Shown: piece after piece, positions 6,828-15,287 of the stretch
How the letters are laid out: the number at the start of each line of letters is the position of its first letter
Numbering within the stretch: position 1 is the stretch's first letter
NCBI GenBank assembly: GCA_964599655.1
Contig: CAZRGV010000126.1
Coordinates: 1-17,723 of the forward strand
From: CAZRGV01 sp964599655
Lineage (GTDB): Bacteria; Planctomycetota; Planctomycetia; Isosphaerales; Isosphaeraceae
Length of the DNA stretch: 17,723 nucleotides
Direction: 5' to 3'
Program-made: the position numbers and the translations under genes
Notes under the pieces: model-generated
What the model was told of the DNA's origin: nothing
Database searches by the model: none
What the model saw: the letters and a program-made list of their open reading frames with translations, nothing else

Positions 6828-6858
6828 CCGAATAAGCCCACCTTTGGAGAGGTGCGAC

Positions 6859-8595
6859 ATGGTGACCGGTCTGTTCGCGCTCTGCCTGGCGACAGTCCTC
6901 GGCCAGGTGCCCATCGAGGCGAGTTGGTTGAAAGTGGTCCCTTCGGACGTGGATCTGGTCATCCACGTTCGGGGGATCGATTCCACGAGTGATGATCTCG
7001 TCAAGATGCTCAACGCGATGAGCGTCCGGCTCGGGCAGCAGACCGAACCCGCGATTGTTGACGCGGTTGGGCACGTTCGGGAGCGGTTTGGTGAACCCAC
7101 GTCGACAGCGCCGTTTCTGGTCGTCGTGAAACTACCCAGGCTAGAAAACGCCAACGGCCCGCCGCCGTTTGCCATCCTGCTCAAGTCCGATGATTACGAA
7201 GGAGTTCTGAGGAGTCTGGCGGGACCGATGGGCAACCCCAAGCCCGAACACCAGGCAGCCGGCTTCGACCTGTTGACGGATGAGAACGGCCAGAGATTGG
7301 CCACGTACAGAGGGGATGGATTCGTCGCGTTCCAGCCCATGGGCCAGGAAATGATCGCGGATATCGCGTCGAAGCCCATGCAGAACCTCGGGGCCACGAT
7401 CAGCGCAGAGCTACAAGAACACTTGTTGAACGGAGATGTCGGACTGTACGTGAGCCTGTCGTCCGTTCAGTCGAAATATGGAGAACAGATCAACCAGGCC
7501 AGGCAAGGGCTGATGGCGGCGATGGATCAGGCCGCGCAGGCGGGCGGCAACCAGCTCGAGGCCGCCAAGGCGATGTACGACAGAATGTTCGATGCGCTGA
7601 AGATCGCCGATGGCCTGGCACTGAATTTCGACTTCGCGGGTGAGGGGCTTACGCTGGCGGGGCTTGCCACCGTCAAGGCTGACAGCGACGCCGCCACGCG
7701 ACTGAAGGAAGCGCGTCGCGGAACCTGGGCGAAGCTCGGCACGCTGCCGGATGACGGTTCTTTCTATATGTACATGAACGCTGATTCTAACAGTCTCGAA
7801 CGACTACAGAGCCTTGGAATGGCCTCGGTCCTGGGCCCGAACGCCAAGGAAAGCCCCGTGTACAAGAAGGCGCTAAACTCGTTGAAGGCGCTCGGACCGC
7901 AGGAATCGTATGGGATGGCCAGCTTTGACGACGGGTTCAAGATGATCAACCTCTCCTTTCCCAGCGATCCTCGGAAAGCTGTCGCGGCATCAACCGAGAT
8001 GATGGAGGCGATGAAAGGTTCGGAACTGATCAAGGAATTCAAAGTTGAGCCTAAGGCTCTGTCCTACAAGGCTTTCGATCTCGCAAAAGTGGACGTTACC
8101 TACGACATCGAGAAGATGGCCCAGGCTCAGCCCAATAATCCGGGCGGAGCGGAGGCGATCAAAAAGATGCTTGGCGGGGGCACGATGACCAACTGGTACG
8201 GAACCGACGGCAAGATGCTGATTTCCGTGGTCGCCAAGAGCGCCGAGGAGACGAAGGCCAGGATCGACAGCGTGCTGACCGGTGAAGGAAGCATCGGCCA
8301 GAGCGCGGGCTTTCGGGCACTTCGATCCAAGCTTCCCAAGGAGGTGGGAATCCTCATGCTGCTGAGCGCGCAGGGATTGGTCAAGCAGATGTCGCAGGTT
8401 CTGTCAACAATGATGGCTGCGGAAGCCCGACCTCTTGGCGACCTGCCAAAGGAACCGGCGCTCTTTGGTGGGTCGCTGACGCCCACTCCCGCTGGATACC
8501 ACTTCGACTTCGTGCTGCCGAGCACGGTGGGACCGGTCTTCGAAAAGGGCTTGCTTCCCTTGATCCAAGGGATCCAGGGGCAAGTGAATCAGTGA
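6859..8595 (+). CDS. Probable exported planctomycete protein of unknown function
   Basis: 578 aa. ATG 6859 is chosen because GGAGAGG (6846-6852) lies 6 nt before it; a TTG at 6844 would overlap this site. The N-terminus MVTGLFALCLATVLGQ is hydrophobic and looks like a short signal peptide, although it lacks a basic n-region, so export is likely rather than certain. The mature part begins ASWLKVVPSDVDLVIHVRGID and contains repeated alpha/beta segments (PFLVVVKLP, FAILLKSDDY, DGLALNFDFAGEGLTLAGLA, GYHFDFVLPS) with long helices between them. This general style is seen in large secreted planctomycete proteins of unknown function, somewhat like DUF3352-type proteins. No catalytic motif, cysteine pair or sorting tail is visible. 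It ends GIQGQVNQ and converges with the PPC gene across a strong hairpin. Confidence 0.85.
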   Translation: MVTGLFALCLATVLGQVPIEASWLKVVPSDVDLVIHVRGIDSTSDDLVKMLNAMSVRLGQQTEPAIVDAVGHVRERFGEPTSTAPFLVVVKLPRLENANGPPPFAILLKSDDYEGVLRSLAGPMGNPKPEHQAAGFDLLTDENGQRLATYRGDGFVAFQPMGQEMIADIASKPMQNLGATISAELQEHLLNGDVGLYVSLSSVQSKYGEQINQARQGLMAAMDQAAQAGGNQLEAAKAMYDRMFDALKIADGLALNFDFAGEGLTLAGLATVKADSDAATRLKEARRGTWAKLGTLPDDGSFYMYMNADSNSLERLQSLGMASVLGPNAKESPVYKKALNSLKALGPQESYGMASFDDGFKMINLSFPSDPRKAVAASTEMMEAMKGSELIKEFKVEPKALSYKAFDLAKVDVTYDIEKMAQAQPNNPGGAEAIKKMLGGGTMTNWYGTDGKMLISVVAKSAEETKARIDSVLTGEGSIGQSAGFRALRSKLPKEVGILMLLSAQGLVKQMSQVLSTMMAAEARPLGDLPKEPALFGGSLTPTPAGYHFDFVLPSTVGPVFEKGLLPLIQGIQGQVNQ

Positions 8596-8630
8596 CGATC
8601 CAACCCAGCGAAGAATTGATCGGGCCGAGG

Positions 8631-8656
8631 CCGCTCGTCGTCTATCCGGCGAGCGG
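8631..8656. terminator. Strong hairpin between convergent genes
   Basis: CCGCTCGTCG (8631-8640) pairs with CGGCGAGCGG (8647-8656) over 10 bp, including one G-T wobble, around the 6-nt loop TCTATC. It lies midway in the 138-nt gap between the stops of two convergent genes, exactly where a shared bidirectional terminator is expected. A T-run is lacking; TTCTGGCTTTG follows on the plus strand. Confidence 0.55.
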
Positions 8657-8733
8657 TTCTGGCTTTGCTCGGACCGCTTGACGCGTCATTGAGGAACCGA
8701 TCCCCAGGGGGCATCACGCGTGTTGGTGAACCC

Positions 8734-10827
8734 TTACTTGCTCGAGGCGTCCCTGGGGGTAACGGATACCAAAATCGGGGCGCTGCAATACGCGGTCTTC
8801 ACGACGAAGTTAATGGAGACATGTCCCATCACTGTGATGGGGACAGCCGGGCAGGCTGGCGCGTTCGGCTTGGCCTCGAGGACGATCTTGCCCGTGGTCT
8901 CCTTAGGACCGATGAGTGTCTTGCTGCCCTCCGCCTTGAAGGAAACACCCGGAGGAAGCGAACTCGCGTAAATCCGGCCAAGATGGGCGAGGTCAACGGC
9001 CAGGTTCACTGGCTTGTCGAACCCTTCGTGCCGCTGGATCGTCACGTCGATCGTCGCCGTTTCACCAGGATGGAGCCGGACCTCTGTCGGCTTTGCCTCG
9101 ACGAGGATGTCCGAAGGTTCCGTGACTGCAGCGGCCAGGGTTTCCACCTCGAACAGGCCTCGACCACCCCCAGGTAGGTAAATCTCCTCGTTCGGCGTGG
9201 AGGATCGGACGATTGGACCCTCCGGTCCTTCTGCCTCGCCCCGCAATGAGAGCATCGCGGCGCCCGGCGAAGCGTCGCGTGAGGCCTCCACAACGATGAC
9301 GCCCTGCGTCATCTCCGATGGGATTGTCAACGGGCTGGAGGAGAGACCCGCCGGTACACCATCCAGCGTCACTTTGACAGGGCCGTTGAACTTGCCGCGA
9401 CGCTCGACTTTCACGAAAAGGGGAGCTCGAGAACCAGGACCCACGTTGAGCTTATCGGGATCGGTGGTCAGTACAAAGTCGGGTCGGGCCACCTCGGCGA
9501 GCACGACGTAGCCAAAACCTGGGCCGCCTCGACTGTGAAGGTCGCGAATCTGAAGGACCACCGGCCCATCGAGATTCGAGGTCCATTCGATCCTCGGATC
9601 CTTGCCAAAGGTGTCATCCACCTCGGTTAGTGTTCGACCCTTCGAACCATCGAGCAACCGCAGAACCGGATCGGCCTGCGAACCGGCTCGACGAGCGACC
9701 ACTTCAAAGGCGTAGGTCGTTCCCTTTGTGGCCTCAAAACGGTAACCGTCGACATCGTTGGCGTCAGCAAGTCGACCATTGAGCGCGGAGGGGAATTGCA
9801 GGGCCTGAGCTTTTTCGCCCTCTTCCCCCGTATCGTCCTGCTCGAGCCGCAGAGGCAGCGTGGTGGCCACCAGTGGCACGGGAGGGGTCGTGCCCTCGGA
9901 GGTCTCCAGAGGCAACATGAGTGGGCCTGTTTTCACATCCGAGGGAACGCGGATTGGAATGGATTGAGCGTTGTCGAAGTTGAACCCGATCGCGTGGAGA
10001 TCGCTTGTCTCTCCCGGGTGAACCGCCATGGGAAAAACGGACGTTGCGTAGGGTCCCGAGGTGGCCTGAAGAACGTAAGTCCAGTTTGCGTTGCCGGCGT
10101 AGGTGGCATCGCGGACTTGGAGCTGATACAGGCCGTCCTCCTTGAACTGGTAAGCGAGCATCGGGTCGGCGAAGTAGTAATTGTCGCTCACCGCCAGTTC
10201 ACGGCCGGCGGCATCGTGGAGGGAGAGGATTGGGTCGAGATGGGTCTGGAGGTCGTGGATCTTGTCCTCGAGCCGGTTTCCCCAGAGACTGAAAACAATG
10301 GTCTGACCGGCCTTGGCCTCGAAGGCGTACCAGTCGACATCCTCTGACTTGCCGACCGACCCGGTCACGACCGACGGCAACGGAACGCGCTGGGCCTTTT
10401 GGGGATCGTCGTTTTCCTTGTCATTTGCCTCGGGAACGACGGGGTCGGTCACGACGACAACCTGAGCCACGGACGAGACGCCTCGGGGGGTGACGAGTCG
10501 AAACTCTCGAGGACCGAGTGCCGCACGCTCATCCACGGAGATCGTGGCCTTGATGGAACCCCCGGGCCCGTTGCGACCGCGTCGACCGCCCGACATCGGC
10601 TGGACCGGTTCATCCTTCACGACTGCGGTGAGACCTTTCCCTTGAAAGAGGATTCCCGAGGCGCCGGCGAGATTCTGAACACCGGAGATGACGACGTCCG
10701 ACGTGGTGCCGCGCTGGACGGCCGTCGGCTCGACGCGAGTGACCATCGGATAAGACGTTTGCGCCCTTACCGATGTTCCCAGGGCGGCGATCAGCACGAC
10801 GGAGAAGAACCATCGCGGCGCAATCAT
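8734..10827 (-). CDS. Secreted protein with two PPC domains and Ig-like repeats
   Basis: 697 aa. Signal peptide MIAPRWFFSVVLIAALG with a probable cut after A22 (VRA|QTS). Then a TIG/IPT-like beta domain (about 27-125), a first PPC (bacterial pre-peptidase C-terminal) domain (about 150-254; EDVDWYAFEAKAGQTIVFSL, LDPILSLHD), a second PPC domain (about 342-443; DVDGYRFEATKGTTYAFEV), and two or more Ig-like beta-sandwich regions (about 450-540 and 575-690). No protease domain is attached. PPC domains in Planctomycetes commonly sit on secreted adhesion or scaffold proteins. ATG 10827 has AGGA 8 nt upstream. It is the last gene of the minus-strand set, 33 nt after the haem/WD40 gene, so co-transcription is very likely. 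I infer a periplasmic or surface partner of the two upstream products. Confidence 0.9.
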   Translation of the reverse strand: MIAPRWFFSVVLIAALGTSVRAQTSYPMVTRVEPTAVQRGTTSDVVISGVQNLAGASGILFQGKGLTAVVKDEPVQPMSGGRRGRNGPGGSIKATISVDERAALGPREFRLVTPRGVSSVAQVVVVTDPVVPEANDKENDDPQKAQRVPLPSVVTGSVGKSEDVDWYAFEAKAGQTIVFSLWGNRLEDKIHDLQTHLDPILSLHDAAGRELAVSDNYYFADPMLAYQFKEDGLYQLQVRDATYAGNANWTYVLQATSGPYATSVFPMAVHPGETSDLHAIGFNFDNAQSIPIRVPSDVKTGPLMLPLETSEGTTPPVPLVATTLPLRLEQDDTGEEGEKAQALQFPSALNGRLADANDVDGYRFEATKGTTYAFEVVARRAGSQADPVLRLLDGSKGRTLTEVDDTFGKDPRIEWTSNLDGPVVLQIRDLHSRGGPGFGYVVLAEVARPDFVLTTDPDKLNVGPGSRAPLFVKVERRGKFNGPVKVTLDGVPAGLSSSPLTIPSEMTQGVIVVEASRDASPGAAMLSLRGEAEGPEGPIVRSSTPNEEIYLPGGGRGLFEVETLAAAVTEPSDILVEAKPTEVRLHPGETATIDVTIQRHEGFDKPVNLAVDLAHLGRIYASSLPPGVSFKAEGSKTLIGPKETTGKIVLEAKPNAPACPAVPITVMGHVSINFVVKTAYCSAPILVSVTPRDASSK

Positions 10828-10860
10828 GAGCGTGGTCCTGAAATGAAATGAAAGGATACC

Positions 10861-12429
10861 TTACTTTTTGGTGTTGGCCATCCAAGTTGCGACGGCTTCT
10901 GCGGCGACTTCGTTTCCGCCGACCCGCCAGTGGACGAGGGATTTCAGATCGTCGGACGCGGAGATCTCGCCCAGGGGCGTGAGAGCGAGCCAGCTCGAAT
11001 GACCGGGCGATTGGCATGGAGGCTGGATCAGGGTGACCCGCAGGGTTCCCTTCTCGGCGTCCCAGACACGAACCAGGCCATCCCAGCCGCCAGCGGCCGC
11101 GAGAGTGGCGTCGTCCGAGAGAGCGACTGCGTACTGCCACTCGGTCGGACCGGGCAAAGTTCGCTGAAACACGCCGCTCGAGCCGTCCCAGAGGCGAACC
11201 GACTTGTCACCGCTCGCCGAGATCAATCGCTTGCCATTCCCACTGAAGGCCAGTTCGAACACCGGCCCACTGTGACCCCCGACGCGCTTGACGGGTTTCT
11301 CCCCGTTGGACTCCCACCATCGAATCTGTGGCTCGTTTCCGGCCGAGACAAACCCTGATCCGTCCGGGCGAACGGCGAGGGCGAGGACGTCGTCGTTGTG
11401 GTCGCTGTAGGTCCGCACGCCTTCCAGCGTCGCGGCCTTGAACCGCTTCACGGAGCGGTCTTTGCTGGCGCTAAGAATGGTTTGTCCGTCCGTTGCGAAG
11501 GCGACCTCGTAAACAAAGTCAGAATGCCCCTTGGATTGTCCCTCGGCCTTTCCGCTCAGGAGGTTCCAGATCCGTATCGTCTGATCGAAGCCGGCCGACG
11601 CGAGGCGCGATCCGTCCGGACTGAACGCCAGCGAGTAGACGGAATCCGTATGGCCCGGAAGGTCGTGGATCAAGGTGCCGTCAGGCACAGAGTACACGCG
11701 AACGGAGCCGGATCGAGCCGCCAACCCGGCGCCAACGGCCAGACGACGGCCATCCGGGCTGAACGCGAGGGCGTGAGCCGAACCGGGAATGTCCTCGAGA
11801 CTAGCCGCGGCGGTGTTTTCCGAAAGATCCCAGAGCACGACACGCCCCAAAGTTCCCACCGCGAGGATCCGTCCGTCCGCACGGAAGGCCAGCGCCGTGA
11901 TGGCGGGGATCGGGCCGACCTTCAACGCCAGTTGCACGGGACCACCTTCACCCAGACCGTCGACCCCCTTGGGGACCCTGAGATCGGTGGGAAAAATGAC
12001 GTCGAGAGTGCGGAGGACCTGCCTCGCCGAGGAGCGCATGGGCTCACTTGACGGCCGTTCCGTCGGCTCGCCTCGAGGCGCGCCGACCTCGATCCAGCGA
12101 CGGATCAGCTCTTTCTCACTGTCGGGAAGGGGTTCCTCGAGGTAGGGCATCCGCCGCTCTTCGTCCTCGTCGATGAGCCGGGTGTACAGCGAGCTCTCGC
12201 TCGCCTTGCCAGGTTGAATGATCTTATGATCTTTGGTGCCGATCATCGCTGCGTCGAAGGTGTCGAGGGCCAGACCGGCGGAGACATCGAGCTTTTCCCG
12301 CTTCTTCTCGTTATGGCAAACGAGGCAGCGGCGGGCCAGCAAGGGGCGGACGTCTCGTTCGTAGGTTGGCGTCTCATCAGCGGCCGTGAGAGGCATCAGT
12401 GAGAGCAGAAGGCTGAGAGGGACGTGCAT
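10861..12429 (-). CDS. Exported c-type haem (PSCyt1) and WD40 beta-propeller protein
   Basis: 522 aa from ATG 12429 (MHVPLSLLLSLMPLTAADE), which gives a signal peptide cut near TAA|DE. The frame extends to a TTG at 12525 that would overlap the preceding stop, but that extension is Arg/Ser-rich and has no ribosome-binding site. The PSCyt1 (planctomycete cytochrome c) domain covers about 22-115, with YERDVRPLLARR, haem motif C35-L-V-C38-H39, and the later RRMPYLEEPLPDSEKELIRRW segment. From about 175 to 500 there are seven WD40 repeats, with pairs such as VYSLAFSPDGSRLASAG and RIWNL, or VFELAFSGNGKRLISAS and VRLWDG. Seven repeats make one closed propeller. Family knowledge: haem attachment through CxxCH in the periplasm; the redox role is unknown. 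It lies between the DUF1549/1553 and PPC genes, 92 and 33 nt away. Confidence 0.92.
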   Translation of the reverse strand: MHVPLSLLLSLMPLTAADETPTYERDVRPLLARRCLVCHNEKKREKLDVSAGLALDTFDAAMIGTKDHKIIQPGKASESSLYTRLIDEDEERRMPYLEEPLPDSEKELIRRWIEVGAPRGEPTERPSSEPMRSSARQVLRTLDVIFPTDLRVPKGVDGLGEGGPVQLALKVGPIPAITALAFRADGRILAVGTLGRVVLWDLSENTAAASLEDIPGSAHALAFSPDGRRLAVGAGLAARSGSVRVYSVPDGTLIHDLPGHTDSVYSLAFSPDGSRLASAGFDQTIRIWNLLSGKAEGQSKGHSDFVYEVAFATDGQTILSASKDRSVKRFKAATLEGVRTYSDHNDDVLALAVRPDGSGFVSAGNEPQIRWWESNGEKPVKRVGGHSGPVFELAFSGNGKRLISASGDKSVRLWDGSSGVFQRTLPGPTEWQYAVALSDDATLAAAGGWDGLVRVWDAEKGTLRVTLIQPPCQSPGHSSWLALTPLGEISASDDLKSLVHWRVGGNEVAAEAVATWMANTKK

Positions 12430-12471
12430 GGCGGGCGATGACCAGGGAGGAAAGAGGTTCGAGCCGAGCGA

Positions 12472-12506
12472 GCGGGATCGTGAGCGAGAGTTCTTCACGA
12501 TCCCGC
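12472..12506 (-). promoter_or_regulatory. Perfect 12-bp hairpin between two operon genes
   Basis: GCGGGATCGTGA (12472-12483) and TCACGATCCCGC (12495-12506) are perfect reverse complements with an 11-nt loop. On the minus strand it comes 15 nt after the DUF1549/1553 stop and ends 42 nt before ATG 12429. No T-run follows, so it is more likely an mRNA-processing or stability hairpin, or a protein-binding palindrome, than an efficient intrinsic terminator. Confidence 0.55.
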
Positions 12507-12521
12507 CTCGTGTTGCTCCGG

Positions 12522-14957
12522 TCAATGGTTGAGGAGGAATTCCTTGGAGTTCAAGAGTCCCCAGAACAGATCCTGGGCTCCGACCGTTCGACTTGGTGCC
12601 TCGGCGATGAGTCGCTTGGCAGTGGCGAGCTCTTCCTCGCTTGCAGGACGACAGAACGCGACTTTGTAAAGGGTCTGGATCAGCATGTCGTCGGACAGCT
12701 TCGGATCCTTGAACATCCTGGCGAGGCGACCATCGGCTTGAGAGAGCTTTCGGTTGATCAGATCGCCATTCATTAGGTGCAATGCCTGGCTGAGATTCGG
12801 ATCACTCGAACGCTCGCATTCACAGGTGATAGCTCTTGCTGGTCGACCGAACGTGTCGAGGAAGTAGGAGGAGTAGCTGGTGTCGGGCAGTTCGATGGCC
12901 TTGGTGCCCGAAGGACGGAGCGGGAATTTCTCGTAGGTTCCCGTTGCGAAGTTCAGGGCATCGAGCAGCTGCTCGGCGGTCAGTCGCTTGAGGGTGTAGT
13001 GGGTGAAGTAGCGAGTATCGAGCCGATTGTCGGGAGTCGGCCGGGAGCTTCGCTGGTAGACCTGACTGGTCAGAATGAGCCGAAGCAAAGCCTTGAGGTC
13101 GTAGCCGCTCTTGACGAAGTGATCGGCGAGGGCATTGAGCAACTCGGGGTTGGACGGGGGGTTGGTTTCTCGAAGGTCGTCGATCGGGTTAACGAGTCCC
13201 TTACCGAGCAAGTAACCCCAGTAGCGGTTCGCGATGTTTCGGGCCAGCCAAGGGTTGTCGGGCTTCGTGAGCCATTGCGCCAGTGCGCGTCGGCGGTCCA
13301 CCGGGTCGTCGGCCGGTTCGTCGTTCAGAGGCGTCGGCTTCATGACCTGGCCGCTTCTGGGCTGTCGGACTTCGCCGGCTGGCGCGACGTAAATTACCTG
13401 CTCGCGGCCGAAGAGGCCGAACTCGGTGCTGTTTTTCGTTCGCATCCGGGCAAAGTAAGCCGCGAGGCCGTAGTAGTCATCCTGCCCGTACGCCTCGAAT
13501 GGATGGTGATGGCACTTGGCGCACTGGAGTCGCACGCCCATGAACACCTGTGCGGTAGTTTCTGCCAGATCCTCGGGGTTGGAGGCCACCCGGAAGTAGT
13601 TGGCGGGACCATTCGTGTAGATTGAACCCTGCGCGGTGACGAGTTCCCGCACCATCTGGTCGACCGGCTTGTTCTCCCGGAACGAATCTCGAAGCCAGAG
13701 GTTGAAGGCGAGCATCCCTTGAGCGCCTAGCTTCTGGGAATCCACGCGAAGCAGGTCGCCCCACTTGAGGGTCCAGAAGTCGACGTATTCCGGCCGGTTC
13801 AGAAGTGAGTCGACCAACGTGACTCGCTTGTCGGGATCGGGGTCCGCGAGAAATGCGTCGACCTCGTCCGGCGTCGGCGTCGTGCCGATGGTGTCGAGCA
13901 TGGCACGGCGAAGGAATTCCGCGTCCGTGCAAGCGGGGGAGGGGACCAGCCCCAATTGCCGCCATTTCGCGGAGGCCTTTTCATCGAGGATATTTGCGAT
14001 CGGGAACTCAAAGTCTCTCGCCCGGGCGTAGGGGATAGTCAGCTTTGCCATCGCGGCGTGACCCTGGTAGCGGACCATGATATCGGTCTCGCCTTGCCCG
14101 ACGGCCCGAGCCAATCCGGTCGCGGTCACAGTCGCGGTAGCCTCGTTCAGCGTGTCGAACTTGGCGTCATCCGTCACGTCCCGAGTGGTTCCGTCGCTGA
14201 ACGTGGCGACCGCCACGAGTTGCTGCTCCTGGTCGGGCTCCATGAGGCGTTGTTCGGGAAAGACCTGGAGCGCGGTTACGCTCGGGTCCTCTTCCCGAGG
14301 GGCAGGTGCCCCCTGCTCGAGCCAGAGCTGAATTAACTGGTATTCTCGGCTGTTCGGCTCCATCCGCTTGCCGCCTCCGTGGTCGACGGCGAGTGTGGGC
14401 TTCAGAAGCAGAAGGCTATCCTCTGGGCTTGACGGCGAGACGCGCCGGCCCTCGGCGCTCTTGACAATGGACGTGTAGTCCGTCTCCGGTTCAAATCCGA
14501 GCAGTGACAGTTGGAATCCGCCCTTGCCATGCTGTGATCCGTGGCAGGCTCCTTGATTGCATCCCAGCTTCGTCAGGGCCGGAATGATTTCATGACGAAA
14601 GCTGACGATTCGCTCCCTGGTCGAGTCCAGGACCTGGACCGGAACCTTGATCTCGGCCGAACCCGCGCGAACCGTGATCTCCCCGGAACCATCGGTTTCG
14701 GGAACCAGACGCCCGAGCTTATCCCGTTGGACAGGCGAGCCGATTCGCTCGATCTCGACTTGACCGGTAAGGTCTCGACGCGAACCGTCGTCATACACAC
14801 CGACGACCACGAGTCGTTGCGACGCGGTTGGTCCGTGGAGAACGACCTTGGGTGGGAAGATCTCCAGCGTTCTCGGTTCGTTGACCGCCCTTGCGGTCGT
14901 AACCCAAACCAAGTTGAGGAAGATCATTAGGGCCATTGAGAGCCGCTTGCGCATCAT
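12522..14957 (-). CDS. Exported DUF1549/DUF1553 (PSCyt2/PSD1) protein with Ig-like domains
   Basis: 811 aa from ATG 14957 (or 14954), with AAGG 9 nt upstream. The open frame to 15095 adds an unlikely Arg-rich leader. Signal peptide MMRKRLSMALMIFLNLVWV is cut after A24 (ARA|VNE). In order: a bacterial Ig-like domain (about 28-110), a haem-like segment with C133-x4-C138-H139 (GCNQGACHG), a second Ig-like domain (about 225-309), DUF1549/PSCyt2 (about 317-505, with C479-A-K-C482-H483 followed by HHPFEAY), and DUF1553/PSD1 (about 555-800, with NPWLARNIANRYWGYLLGKG and the terminal CECERSSDPN and ALHLMNGDLIN segments). This is a typical planctomycete architecture. The function is unproven; a c-type cytochrome-like redox or carbohydrate-related role has been guessed from domain context. 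It is the first gene of the minus-strand set. A DUF1501 partner, common beside this family, is not seen here. Confidence 0.93.
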   Translation of the reverse strand: MMRKRLSMALMIFLNLVWVTTARAVNEPRTLEIFPPKVVLHGPTASQRLVVVGVYDDGSRRDLTGQVEIERIGSPVQRDKLGRLVPETDGSGEITVRAGSAEIKVPVQVLDSTRERIVSFRHEIIPALTKLGCNQGACHGSQHGKGGFQLSLLGFEPETDYTSIVKSAEGRRVSPSSPEDSLLLLKPTLAVDHGGGKRMEPNSREYQLIQLWLEQGAPAPREEDPSVTALQVFPEQRLMEPDQEQQLVAVATFSDGTTRDVTDDAKFDTLNEATATVTATGLARAVGQGETDIMVRYQGHAAMAKLTIPYARARDFEFPIANILDEKASAKWRQLGLVPSPACTDAEFLRRAMLDTIGTTPTPDEVDAFLADPDPDKRVTLVDSLLNRPEYVDFWTLKWGDLLRVDSQKLGAQGMLAFNLWLRDSFRENKPVDQMVRELVTAQGSIYTNGPANYFRVASNPEDLAETTAQVFMGVRLQCAKCHHHPFEAYGQDDYYGLAAYFARMRTKNSTEFGLFGREQVIYVAPAGEVRQPRSGQVMKPTPLNDEPADDPVDRRRALAQWLTKPDNPWLARNIANRYWGYLLGKGLVNPIDDLRETNPPSNPELLNALADHFVKSGYDLKALLRLILTSQVYQRSSRPTPDNRLDTRYFTHYTLKRLTAEQLLDALNFATGTYEKFPLRPSGTKAIELPDTSYSSYFLDTFGRPARAITCECERSSDPNLSQALHLMNGDLINRKLSQADGRLARMFKDPKLSDDMLIQTLYKVAFCRPASEEELATAKRLIAEAPSRTVGAQDLFWGLLNSKEFLLNH

Positions 14958-15026
14958 AAGGAGGGTCCTTCGCGAGCAAGCCCAGAGGGTAGGCGTCCGA
15001 CGTCGATCCACAAGAACCAGGTGGCT

Positions 15027-15114
15027 GAGGATTCCCGGTTCGGGTTCGGAGCTCCGTCGGGAGGTGGGAATACCGGCCGTCTTGGTACTGGCCACTCGGT
15101 CGCAGGGAATCCTC
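15027..15114 (-). promoter_or_regulatory. 10-bp inverted repeat in the leader of the DUF1549/1553 gene
   Basis: GAGGATTCCC (15027-15036) and GGGAATCCTC (15105-15114) are perfect reverse complements, 68 nt apart. Between them is the palindrome CGGAGCTCCG and other self-complementary pieces. The element lies 70-157 nt upstream of ATG 14957. It could be a folded 5' leader or a pair of operator half-sites. The pairing is seen directly; the role is a guess. Confidence 0.4.
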
Positions 15115-15266
15115 CCATGACCGCCATCTCGTTTAACATTGCTTCAAAACCGGATGCTGGTCAAGGGTGGACCGTACAAAAACGGTGGGAGTCAAGCGAA
15201 CACTCCCCGTGACTCAATTCGAATCGCTGTCGTGATCGATCGAGGAAGGGTGCAACCTCCACAGCG

Positions 15267-15287
15267 GCACCTGAGCTGTTCAGGTGC
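15267..15287. repeat. Short perfect hairpin in the gene-free region
   Basis: GCACCTGA (15267-15274) and TCAGGTGC (15280-15287) form a perfect 8-bp stem closing on GCTGT. There is no T-run on either side. It lies between two minus-strand genes, about 360 nt after the glycosyltransferase stop, so it could be a distal terminator or an operator. Confidence 0.4.

Noticed and set aside
12430..12525. Longer start (TTG 12525) for the haem/WD40 gene overlapping the previous stop
   Set aside because: It would bury the signal peptide, has no ribosome-binding site, and would place the 12-bp hairpin inside coding sequence.
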